Shown piece by piece: positions 1 to 5,104 of a stretch of DNA of 7,369 bases. The number at the start of each line of letters is the position of its first letter. Position 1 is the first letter of the stretch. The notes beneath the pieces are model-generated. The model was not told the DNA's origin. It saw only the letters and a list, made by a program, of their open reading frames with translations, and searched no databases. The position numbers were made by a program, and so were the translations under genes. The stretch covers positions 1-7,369 of the forward strand of contig JAUNXW010000078.1 of assembly GCA_030539595.1 (NCBI GenBank), read 5' to 3'. This stretch comes from Methanocorpusculum sp. (GTDB taxonomy: Archaea; Halobacteriota; Methanomicrobia; Methanomicrobiales; Methanocorpusculaceae).

Positions 1-56
1 CGCGAGAATTCGCCTTTTCCGCTGGCGGGGTAGCCGACTATGCCGATGACGTTCAT
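1..56 (-). CDS. UPF0200-family nucleotide kinase-like protein, N-terminal fragment
   Basis: Only the first 18 codons are inside the window; the gene runs off the left edge. The visible N-terminus reads MNVIGIVGYPASGKGEFS: a beta strand followed by a P-loop, G8-Y-P-A-S-G13-K14-G15, which fits GxxxxGK and binds nucleotide phosphate. The motif GxPxSGKGE at the extreme N-terminus is typical of the archaeal UPF0200 family, which is related to adenylate and dephospho-CoA kinases and has no firmly known substrate. Its ATG overlaps the TGA of the upstream zinc-ribbon gene (ATGA), so the two are probably co-transcribed and translationally coupled. The family call rests on this short stretch; another small P-loop kinase is possible. 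Confidence 0.72.
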   Translation of the reverse strand, partial: MNVIGIVGYPASGKGEFS

Positions 57-439
57 TTGAAGCGGGTGAGGATGGTTTTTGCTTCGGCGGCGGTGCGGAT
101 GCATTCCATGAGGGTAAGGCAGCGCGCGGGGTCGGGTTCTCCTTTTGCGCGGGCGGAGAAGGAGAGGATGAGGGCGTCCATTTCTTCGGTCAGGGAGTTG
201 GCCGGCCGGATATCGTCCTGTGCGTATTTGGGGACAAGTACCCGGAGGTTTTCCGGTACGGATGCGGGGAGATGCGGCGCCGTTTCGGGCTGATCTTTTT
301 TGGTTTCTTCGCAGACGACGCATTTTTTGACGCCTTTGATGTTGAAGAGCGGCGCGCCGCAGACGGGGCAGAGCTCAGAGAGCATTTTTCCGCCGGTGAG
401 GAGGTGCTGTGCCATTATGTCATCGGGATTTTGTGTCAT
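53..439 (-). CDS. Sjogren's syndrome/scleroderma autoantigen 1 (p27)-family zinc-ribbon protein
   Basis: The product is 128 aa, starting at ATG 439. The open frame extends to 544, but the extra 35 residues look like translated promoter and leader, and a TATA-like box lies inside that stretch. An N-terminal helix (about 5-22, MAQHLLTGGKML) leads into a four-cysteine zinc ribbon, CPVCGAPLF then CVVC (C24, C27, C40, C43). A Pro-rich linker follows (about 50-80), then a helical C-terminal segment (84-126). The arrangement 'helix, LL-G-KML, CPxCGxPLF, CxxC' is that of the archaeal homologues of human autoantigen p27. The molecular function is unknown; a Zn-dependent binding or scaffold role is only inferred. 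The TGA overlaps the ATG of the following UPF0200 gene, indicating an operon. Family call good, function open. Confidence 0.8.
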   Translation of the reverse strand: MTQNPDDIMAQHLLTGGKMLSELCPVCGAPLFNIKGVKKCVVCEETKKDQPETAPHLPASVPENLRVLVPKYAQDDIRPANSLTEEMDALILSFSARAKGEPDPARCLTLMECIRTAAEAKTILTRFK

Positions 440-477
440 GGTTCTTCCGTTGATGTGTGTATTTGTTGGATGTGAGA

Positions 478-492
478 GTATATAATTTTGGG
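478..492 (-). promoter_or_regulatory. TATA/BRE-like promoter of the p27-autoantigen-family gene
   Basis: On the minus strand the sequence reads CCCAAAATTATATAC, an A-rich BRE-like stretch followed by a TATA box. It lies about 40-50 bp before the ATG at 439, which predicts a transcript with a short leader of roughly 15 nt. It also explains why the in-frame upstream extension to 544 is unlikely to be translated. Seen in sequence; activity is inferred. Confidence 0.5.
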
Positions 493-547
493 AGAGTTGA
501 GGGGAGTCTTTATTGCACCTGAAGTTTAACATGTGTAATACCATTGT

Positions 548-556
548 GGGGAGAGG
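548..556 (+). promoter_or_regulatory. Ribosome binding site that decides the UPF0147 start
   Basis: The purine run GGGGAGAGG abuts an ATG at 557 with no spacing, but lies 6 nt before a second in-frame ATG at 563. The spacing favours 563 as the true start, removing two residues (MR) from the longest frame. Confidence 0.55.
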
Positions 557-562
557 ATGCGT

Positions 563-826
563 ATGGCAAATCCGGAAGATATGATTAAGCAGTGTGTTAT
601 GATGCTGCAGATGATGAATGAAGATACGACGATTCCGCGGAATGTCCGCCGGACGGCAGAGGAGACTCTGAAAATTTTAACTGATGAGAAGAAAACGCTG
701 AGTCTTCGTGCGGCGTCGGCTTTGTCGAAGATTGATGAAGTCAGCAGTGATTCAAACATGCCGATGCATGCGCGGACGAAGGTGTGGGAAATTGCGTCCA
801 CTCTGGAAGCAATCCCGCTCGATTAA
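563..826 (+). CDS. UPF0147 family small helical protein
   Basis: The product is 87 aa beginning MANPEDMIKQC; the start is chosen because a GGGGAGAGG site sits 6 nt upstream. The sequence is almost wholly helical and lacks cysteine clusters, membrane segments or catalytic motifs. The conserved core 'MNEDTTIPRNVRRTAEETLKIL ... SLRAASALSKIDEVSSDSNMP', ending with a helix through TKVWEIASTLEAI, matches the archaeal UPF0147 (DUF359-type small helical) signature as I remember it, at the usual length of 85-95 aa. Function is unknown in the family. The gene diverges from the p27-autoantigen-family operon across about 120 bp, and a T7 run follows the stop. A weak TATA-like TTTATTGC lies near 509-516. 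Confidence 0.82.
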   Translation: MANPEDMIKQCVMMLQMMNEDTTIPRNVRRTAEETLKILTDEKKTLSLRAASALSKIDEVSSDSNMPMHARTKVWEIASTLEAIPLD

Positions 827-827
827 C

Positions 828-834
828 TTTTTTT
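828..834 (+). terminator. T-run terminator after the UPF0147 gene
   Basis: Seven T residues start two bases after the TAA stop, with a second T6 run at 843-848. Oligo-T tracts are the usual intrinsic termination signal in archaea. No preceding hairpin is needed and none is obvious. Confidence 0.5.
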
Positions 835-843
835 AAGATGTAT

Positions 844-926
844 TTTTTCGTTGCGTATTCGGGATGACGGTTTTCCGGGAGACGTGGCGCACGCTCGGCG
901 GCCTTTGCTTGAGGCAGCACGAAAAA
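844..926. repeat. Inverted repeat enclosing a GC-rich non-coding segment
   Basis: TTTTTCGT at 844-851 is the exact reverse complement of ACGAAAAA at 919-926. The stem can extend inward by three pairs (TGC 852-854 with GCA 914-916) if GC 917-918 bulges out. The enclosed ~60 nt is GC-rich and holds small hairpins such as CGG-TTTT-CCG. It lies between the UPF0147 terminator and the chagasin promoter, and no plausible gene covers it. It could be a small structured RNA, a decayed repeat, or chance; part of the match is low-complexity A/T. Confidence 0.3.
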
Positions 927-984
927 GGACGGGAGAACAGGCATGGTTTATTTTTCAAGACTACCAATTTTATCACAGTATACT

Positions 985-998
985 AAAAGGATATATAC
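985..998 (+). promoter_or_regulatory. BRE/TATA promoter of the double-chagasin lipoprotein gene
   Basis: AAAAGG at 986-990 (BRE-like) is followed by ATATATAC at 991-998. The TATA box is centred about 25 bp before the ATG at 1020, which places the predicted transcription start on or within a base or two of the start codon. The mRNA is therefore probably leaderless, consistent with no Shine-Dalgarno sequence near 1020. Confidence 0.65.
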
Positions 999-1019
999 AA
1001 TTCTCTCTAATTTAGCTAT

Positions 1020-1790
1020 ATGAATAAGATTGCTCTTCTCTTCGTTGGCGCTCTGGTTCTGGCATTCGCGGTTGTGGCCGCCGGGTGCGTTACCCCGCCA
1101 ACGCCGTCTGGAAATCAGACCCAAACACCCGCGCCGGCAGATGGTTCACCCGTGCTGACGGTAGCAGTTGCAAAAGATGCGTCGGATGTTTTCACCGGCG
1201 ATAAGATTCAGTTTGTGCTTCCGTCAAACCCGACAACCGGCTATGAATGGAATGTAACCGCTTCCGCAGGGCTGACGGTTGTGTCTGATTTTATCGCTCC
1301 GGCTGAGCTGATGCCGGGAGCAGGCGGCCAGCAGGTGTATACGGTTTCATCCGCGAAGGCAGGAACATATACGTTTACGGCAGTCTACAAGCGTTCGTGG
1401 GAGACGAGCGGTTCTGATCTGACGTTTACGCAGACGATTGTTGTTCACGACGCAGACGGCCATACTGCCGCAGAGAGTCCGGTTCTGAAACTTACCTTCG
1501 ACGGAAATATGAACCCGAAAGCGGGTGAGGCTGTCCGTGTGACGGTTGCGGGAAATCCGACGACCGGCTATGAGTGGAATACCACCACGCAGTCAACAGT
1601 TAAGATTCTGAGTTCGGATTACCTTGTTGATGCACATGAAGAAGGTATGGTCGGCGTCGGCGGAACATACATCTGGAATGTGACGGCAGAGAAAGCCGGA
1701 ACATATGTGTTCGCGGCAGACTACAAGAGACCATGGATGACAGAGGATGCGCCGGCAAATGCGTTCCTCTTTAATCTCAGCTTCATCTAA
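1020..1790 (+). CDS. Secreted lipoprotein with two tandem chagasin (I42) protease-inhibitor domains
   Basis: The product is 256 aa. It starts with a lipoprotein signal: MNK, a hydrophobic core about 4-20, then the lipobox VVAAGC with C23 as the likely lipidated residue. A Pro/Thr/Gln linker (24-43) follows. Domain 1 (about 44-142) has the three chagasin inhibitory loops: NPTTGYEW at 70-77, PGAGG at 99-103 and KRSWE at 124-128. Domain 2 (about 153-256) repeats them: NPTTGYEW at 179-186, VGVGG at 211-215 and KRPWM at 236-240. In characterised chagasins these loops wedge into the active site of papain-like (C1) cysteine proteases. By homology this protein would sit on the outer face of the membrane and inhibit such proteases; the target is unknown. 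The gene stands alone with its own TATA box and a T-run after the stop. Family call is strong; true inhibition is inferred. In domain 1 the usual RPW third loop is RSW. Confidence 0.9.
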   Translation: MNKIALLFVGALVLAFAVVAAGCVTPPTPSGNQTQTPAPADGSPVLTVAVAKDASDVFTGDKIQFVLPSNPTTGYEWNVTASAGLTVVSDFIAPAELMPGAGGQQVYTVSSAKAGTYTFTAVYKRSWETSGSDLTFTQTIVVHDADGHTAAESPVLKLTFDGNMNPKAGEAVRVTVAGNPTTGYEWNTTTQSTVKILSSDYLVDAHEEGMVGVGGTYIWNVTAEKAGTYVFAADYKRPWMTEDAPANAFLFNLSFI

Positions 1791-1792
1791 TC

Positions 1793-1799
1793 TTTTTTT
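1793..1799 (+). terminator. T7 terminator after the chagasin lipoprotein gene
   Basis: A seven-T run starts two bases past the TAA at 1788-1790, at the end of a single-gene transcript. It faces the end of the opposing tRNA cluster. Confidence 0.5.
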
Positions 1800-1835
1800 A
1801 TCCGGCTGATTTTTTGGTATCATTTTTCATCAGAT

Positions 1836-1840
1836 AAAAA
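1836..1840 (-). terminator. Likely 3' end of the tRNA cluster transcript
   Basis: On the minus strand, about 16 nt after the last tRNA-Asp, the sequence TTATTTTGATGTTTTTATC has T4 and T5 runs, a plausible archaeal termination site for the Tyr-Asp-Asp unit. Confidence 0.4.
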
Positions 1841-1855
1841 CATCAAAATAAGCGA

Positions 1856-1928
1856 CGCCCAAGCCGGAATTCGAATCCGAGTCGCAGCCGTGACAGGGCT
1901 GCATGATAGGCCACTACACTACTTGGGC
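1856..1928 (-). tRNA. tRNA-Asp (GUC), copy 1
   Basis: It is 73 nt including discriminator G73 and folds as a complete cloverleaf. Acceptor GCCCAAG pairs with CTTGGGC. The anticodon stem CAGCC/GGCTG encloses loop CTGTCAC with anticodon GTC. The T arm is TCGGA-TTCGAAT-TCCGG. The 3' CCA is not encoded. It is identical base for base to the copy at 1978-2050 and is the last member of a minus-strand cluster (Tyr, Asp, Asp), 49 bp after copy 2. Confidence 0.96.
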
Positions 1929-1977
1929 AAGATAAACACGCCGTCATTCCCCCGCACAAAAAATCCAGAAAAGGAAG

Positions 1978-2050
1978 CGCCCAAGCCGGAATTCGAATCC
2001 GAGTCGCAGCCGTGACAGGGCTGCATGATAGGCCACTACACTACTTGGGC
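1978..2050 (-). tRNA. tRNA-Asp (GUC), copy 2
   Basis: This is a 73-nt cloverleaf with anticodon GTC and discriminator G73, identical to the copy at 1856-1928 while the flanking sequences differ. The match ends at the gene borders, so either the duplication is old and held by selection or gene conversion, or only the gene was copied. It lies 21 bp downstream of tRNA-Tyr and is probably processed from the same transcript; no separate TATA box fits in that gap. Confidence 0.96.
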
Positions 2051-2071
2051 ATTTTTTATGCGTCATTAAAA

Positions 2072-2180
2072 TGGTCCCGACTCCCGGAATCGAACCGGGG
2101 ACATCGCGGTAGCCGCGCAGTATGCCCGCAGGCATTAATCTTACTACAGCCGCGCACTCTACCACCTGAGTTAAGTCGGG
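2072..2180 (-). tRNA. tRNA-Tyr (GUA) with 33-nt intron and encoded CCA
   Basis: Acceptor CCCGACT (2180-2174) pairs with AGTCGGG (2082-2076), followed by discriminator A (2075) and a genome-encoded CCA (2074-2072). The D arm is ACTC-AGGTGGTA-GAGT, the anticodon stem CGCGG/CCGCG, and the T arm CCCGG-TTCGATT-CCGGG. The anticodon GTA lies in CTGTAG, interrupted after position 37 by a 33-nt intron; removing it leaves a 73-nt tRNA with a normal seven-base loop. It is the first gene of the Tyr-Asp-Asp unit, with a TATA box about 30-40 bp upstream. Confidence 0.95.
2111..2143 (-). other. tRNA-Tyr intron at position 37/38 (bulge-helix-bulge type)
   Basis: It is 33 nt, at the canonical archaeal site one base 3' of the anticodon. 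The fold shows an internal hairpin ATGCC-TGCG-GGCAT. A central four-pair helix joins exon CTGT and intron GCGG (C-G, U-G, G-C, U-G). It is flanked by three-base bulges AGT and CTA that would be cut after the second base by the splicing endonuclease. Two of the four central pairs are wobble and the outer intron helix is imperfect, so this is a relaxed motif. The boundaries follow from the cloverleaf and could shift by a base. Confidence 0.8.
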
Positions 2181-2210
2181 TTTGACTGCTCTAATTAGAA
2201 GGACTTATAA

Positions 2211-2219
2211 TAATATAAA
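2211..2219 (-). promoter_or_regulatory. TATA box of the tRNA Tyr-Asp-Asp unit
   Basis: The minus strand reads TTTATATTA at 31-39 bp before the first base of tRNA-Tyr, in an otherwise AT-rich gap. The predicted start lies a few bases before the tRNA, as is usual for archaeal tRNA genes. The remaining ~90 bp up to the helicase terminator shows no gene. Confidence 0.6.
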
Positions 2220-2308
2220 CGTGACGGTTTACACAGCACCTGCGTGACTTTTGAAATAATCTCCTAACGAAGATATTATCAAAGTTTACGGTCAGATAAT
2301 CGACAAAT

Positions 2309-2316
2309 AAAAAAAA
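2309..2316 (-). terminator. T8 terminator of the DEAD-box helicase gene
   Basis: On the minus strand a run of eight T starts immediately after the TAA stop of the helicase gene, followed by ATTTGTCG. This is a typical archaeal oligo-T stop signal. Confidence 0.55.
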
Positions 2317-4233
2317 TTAGTTATAGAAAGACTCGTCATCGGACGCAGCCTTAGGAGCTCTGCGCTCAAAACTTCTTCCGCCGTTACGGTCTCCGCCTCT
2401 TCTGTCGCCGTAACTTCTTCGTCTGTCTCCGCCGTAACTGCCTCTGCGGTCACTGTTTCTATCGCCGCCGTCGCGATCTCCGCCCCTTCTGTCACCGCTG
2501 CGGTAATTGTTTCCTCCGCGGTTTCCGTAAGAGCCTCTGTTGTTGGAATATGATCTTCTCTGACGTCCGCCGTCATCTTCTGAGTTTTCGGCTCTGGGGG
2601 TTGCCACAGAAATCTCAACCTCGTTTCCGCGAATGGTCTTTGAACCCATAATCTCGGCAACTGTATTTGCATATTCAAGAGGAACTTCAACAAACGAGTA
2701 GTTGCCGTATAAATCAATTCTGCCTATTACCGAGCCGGGAATATTACATTCGCCTGCGAATGCTCCGACAATATCTTTCGGTCTTATCTGCTGATTCTTT
2801 CCGACGGAAATCTTAAATCTGACCATTCCATCTTCTGCGCCGCTGTTTTCATAGGTTGCGGGGTCTATAGGTTCTTTTAAGTCAGAGGACTTTGCATCAG
2901 CTTCGGGTGCGGCGTTTTGAACTTTGCCTTTTCCAAGATGCATCTTAAGAAGTGCTGCCGCGACTTCAATACTTGTGACTTCTTCTTCCGAGTCGGTCTC
3001 AAGAAGTTTTTCAACCATCGGCAGATAAAGCTCAAGATCGCCCTCTTCAATAACTTCCCTTACTTTGTCAAGGAAAGTCTGCATTTTAACTTCTGCGACA
3101 TCATCAAGTGTCGGCAGAGGCGTCTTCGCGATTTTTATTTTTGCGTAGCGCTGAATATCTCTCAGTTTGTAAATCTCGCGCGGAGCAACAAATGTAACGG
3201 ATTTTCCGGCTCTGCCTGCTCTTCCGGTTCTGCCGATTCTGTGAACATAGTATTCCACATCCTGCGGAACATCGTAGTTGAATACAATATCAACATCGTC
3301 AACGTCAATTCCTCGTGCGGCAACGTCTGTCGCTATAAGCACATCAATTGCGCCCGAGCGGAAGCGTGCCATAACTCTGTCGCGCTGCATCTGCTTCATG
3401 TCGCCGTGAAGGGCTTCAACAAAGTATCCGCGCGCCTGAAGTCTGCTCATTAAGTCATCAACAGTTTTTTTGGTGTTGCAGAAAACAAGAGCGAGCTCAG
3501 GATTGTTCATATCAATCGTGCGGCAGAGTGCCTCAAGCTTGTCTCTTTCACGAACTTCAATGTATGTCTGCTCTATCTGCGGAACAGTTAACTCGCGTCT
3601 TGTAATCTTTAAAAACTCCGGCTCGTGCTGGAATTTCTTTGTGATTTCAAGAATCGGTGCGGGCATTGTTGCCGAGAACAGAATTGTCTGGCGGTCTTCG
3701 GGTGTGTGCTTGAAGATTTCTTCAATGTCTTCCCTGAATCCCATATCGAGCATCTGGTCAGCTTCGTCTAAAACGAACATCTTAACCGATTTAAGTTTCA
3801 GTGTTCCCCGGCTGATGTGATCGATTACTCTTCCGGGTGTTCCTATAACAACCTGAACAGAACCGCGAAGCGCGCGAAGCTGACGATCAATCGGCTGTCC
3901 GCCGTAAATCGGTACAACACTTAAGCCCTTCTTGTATTTCATCAGACGCGAAAATTCTTCGGCTGTCTGAATTGCAAGTTCCCTTGTAGGGGACAATACA
4001 ATTGCCTGAACTTCCTTATTTTCAGGGTCTAATTTCTCAATAATCGGTATCCCAAACGCCGCAGTTTTACCCGTCCCCGTCTGAGCCTGCCCAGTTACAT
4101 CTTTCCCATCAAGAATCTGCGGTATAGCCATCAATTGAATTGGTGTCGGCTCCTCAAATCCCATGTCGCCAATCGCCTTAAGTAAGTCTTCGGAGATTGC
4201 GAACTCCTCGAATGTTTTAGTTTCTTCCTCCAT
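2317..4233 (-). CDS. DEAD-box ATP-dependent RNA helicase with DbpA-like RRM and Arg/Gly/Asp-rich tail
   Basis: The product is 638 aa. All core motifs are intact. Core 1 has the Q motif around F26-Q33 with upstream F8, motif I AQTGTGKT 50-57, PTRELA 82-87, GG 111-112, TPGR 132-135, DEAD 156-159 and SAT 187-189. Core 2 has VFCNT 250-254, ATDVAARGID 301-310 and HRIGRTGR 331-338. A helical region (about 370-435) and an acidic linker lead to a DbpA-type RNA-binding fold (about 470-545, with IRPKDIVGAFAGECNIPG and YGNYSFVEVP). The last ~70 residues (556-625) are a low-complexity tail of GDRRGGDR and RGSYG repeats. The layout resembles bacterial DeaD/CsdA, which unwinds structured RNA in ribosome assembly and cold growth; a similar role is inferred. 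The gene starts 51 bp after the flavoprotein gene and has its own TATA-like box. Confidence 0.95.
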   Translation of the reverse strand: MEEETKTFEEFAISEDLLKAIGDMGFEEPTPIQLMAIPQILDGKDVTGQAQTGTGKTAAFGIPIIEKLDPENKEVQAIVLSPTRELAIQTAEEFSRLMKYKKGLSVVPIYGGQPIDRQLRALRGSVQVVIGTPGRVIDHISRGTLKLKSVKMFVLDEADQMLDMGFREDIEEIFKHTPEDRQTILFSATMPAPILEITKKFQHEPEFLKITRRELTVPQIEQTYIEVRERDKLEALCRTIDMNNPELALVFCNTKKTVDDLMSRLQARGYFVEALHGDMKQMQRDRVMARFRSGAIDVLIATDVAARGIDVDDVDIVFNYDVPQDVEYYVHRIGRTGRAGRAGKSVTFVAPREIYKLRDIQRYAKIKIAKTPLPTLDDVAEVKMQTFLDKVREVIEEGDLELYLPMVEKLLETDSEEEVTSIEVAAALLKMHLGKGKVQNAAPEADAKSSDLKEPIDPATYENSGAEDGMVRFKISVGKNQQIRPKDIVGAFAGECNIPGSVIGRIDLYGNYSFVEVPLEYANTVAEIMGSKTIRGNEVEISVATPRAENSEDDGGRQRRSYSNNRGSYGNRGGNNYRSGDRRGGDRDGGDRNSDRRGSYGGDRRRSYGDRRGGDRNGGRSFERRAPKAASDDESFYN

Positions 4234-4258
4234 TCTGCTTATATTATGTGTTCTCTGA

Positions 4259-4267
4259 GATTATAGT
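4259..4267 (-). promoter_or_regulatory. TATA-like box before the DEAD-box helicase gene
   Basis: In the 51-bp gap after the flavoprotein stop, the minus strand reads ACTATAATC, centred about 30 bp before the ATG at 4233. This would give a transcript with a leader of only a few bases. There is no room for the long leader described for some cold-induced archaeal deaD genes unless transcription starts inside the flavoprotein gene. Confidence 0.4.
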
Positions 4268-4284
4268 ATGAACGGGTCAGCAGA

Positions 4285-4986
4285 TTATATCCAGCCGTGT
4301 TCTTTCCAATAAATTTTGTCGGGATTTGTCTCGATATGTTTTTTAATGAGCCCTTTGAAGATGAATCTTAAGAATCGATGTTCTATGCACGCGCGGATTT
4401 TGTATCTGTTTTCTGTCAGTTTGTAAAACTTCCGCGCATTCTTGCTAATCTGTTTTTCTGCTTTCACGCGCTTACTATCTTCCATCTCGCTCCAATTGCC
4501 CGCCCACAAATTTATTCTTACGGAAACTATTCGTTTAATCCCCCAGAATAGTAGATTTCTTTTGATTGTGCTTACCGCTCTTTTTGTTCCCGCGCCTGCG
4601 GCAGTCGATACAATTATCGCTGTTTTGTCAAACATCTCGGGATTGGGTCTGTGATTTATGTAAGTACATGCGAAGTGGTCTAAGAATACTTTGACTGAAC
4701 CGCTTTCCGAAAGAGCATACGATGGAGAAGTAAAAATTATCCCGTCGGCTTTTTTCAGTTTCTCAAGTATCGGGTGAGTGTATTGTTTATCGGGGCAGAT
4801 TTCGCCCGCATACTTTCCGCGTGCAAGGCAGGAAAAGCATCCTTTGCAGAAGACAGGCAAATCTTTTGGCAGATATATATCCTCAAATTCGGCATTGCCG
4901 CATTCAGACATCGTCTTTTTGATGAGTTCTATTGTATAATCGCTATTTCCTTTGCGAGGACTTCCGTGGACTGCGCAGATTAACAT
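4285..4986 (-). CDS. NADPH-dependent FMN reductase-family flavoprotein with four-cysteine motif
   Basis: The product is 233 aa from ATG 4986. A TTG at 5007 would add seven residues, but the ATG fits the upstream TATA box and begins with a standard first strand. The flavodoxin-like fold opens MLICAVHGSPRKGNSDY; the loop GSPRKGNS (8-15) would bind the FMN phosphate. C47, C50, C53 and C64 form CX2CX2CX10C in CKGCFSC...ICP. Iron-sulfur flavoproteins of methanogens use a similar compact motif for a 4Fe-4S cluster, but with shorter final spacing, so cluster binding is uncertain. SPSYALSES (87-95) fits the second flavin loop. The C-terminal NPDKIYWKEHGW is a tail I associate with this subfamily. It is likely a cytoplasmic electron-transfer or quinone/FMN reductase; partners are unknown. 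It lies upstream of the helicase gene and diverges from mch. Confidence 0.85.
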   Translation of the reverse strand: MLICAVHGSPRKGNSDYTIELIKKTMSECGNAEFEDIYLPKDLPVFCKGCFSCLARGKYAGEICPDKQYTHPILEKLKKADGIIFTSPSYALSESGSVKVFLDHFACTYINHRPNPEMFDKTAIIVSTAAGAGTKRAVSTIKRNLLFWGIKRIVSVRINLWAGNWSEMEDSKRVKAEKQISKNARKFYKLTENRYKIRACIEHRFLRFIFKGLIKKHIETNPDKIYWKEHGWI

Positions 4987-5008
4987 ACTTATTAGTTGTA
5001 TGAGCAAG

Positions 5009-5020
5009 CCTTTATTTTTG
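5009..5020 (-). promoter_or_regulatory. TATA-like promoter of the flavoprotein gene
   Basis: The minus strand reads CAAAAATAAAGG, centred about 28 bp before ATG 4986, predicting an almost leaderless mRNA. The alternative TTG start at 5007 would lie upstream of the predicted transcription start, so this box also supports the shorter protein. Confidence 0.45.
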
Positions 5021-5104
5021 TCAAGTGTTTGTCGCGCGGATATTCAAACCAACAACTATTATCTGTCTGTCAATCGAATATCTGAGTAACATTATCCTAA
5101 GGGG

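Noticed and set aside
440..544. N-terminal extension of the p27-autoantigen-family protein
   Set aside because: The extra residues have no family similarity and overlap the TATA/BRE-like promoter at 478-492; the ATG at 439 gives the expected N-terminus.
741..944. 67-codon minus-strand frame across the gap after the UPF0147 gene
   Set aside because: It overlaps the UPF0147 gene antisense, has no clear ribosome site and no recognisable domain.
1944..2165. 73-codon minus-strand frame
   Set aside because: It reads through tRNA-Tyr and tRNA-Asp genes, which fully explain the sequence.
2292..2717. Ala/Thr/Glu-rich 141-codon frame on the minus strand
   Set aside because: It is a shadow of the low-complexity tail and RRM of the DEAD-box gene, which has all family motifs in its own frame.
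2917..3453. 178-codon plus-strand frame opposite the helicase
   Set aside because: It is antisense to conserved helicase core motifs, shows no recognisable domain and has unlikely composition.
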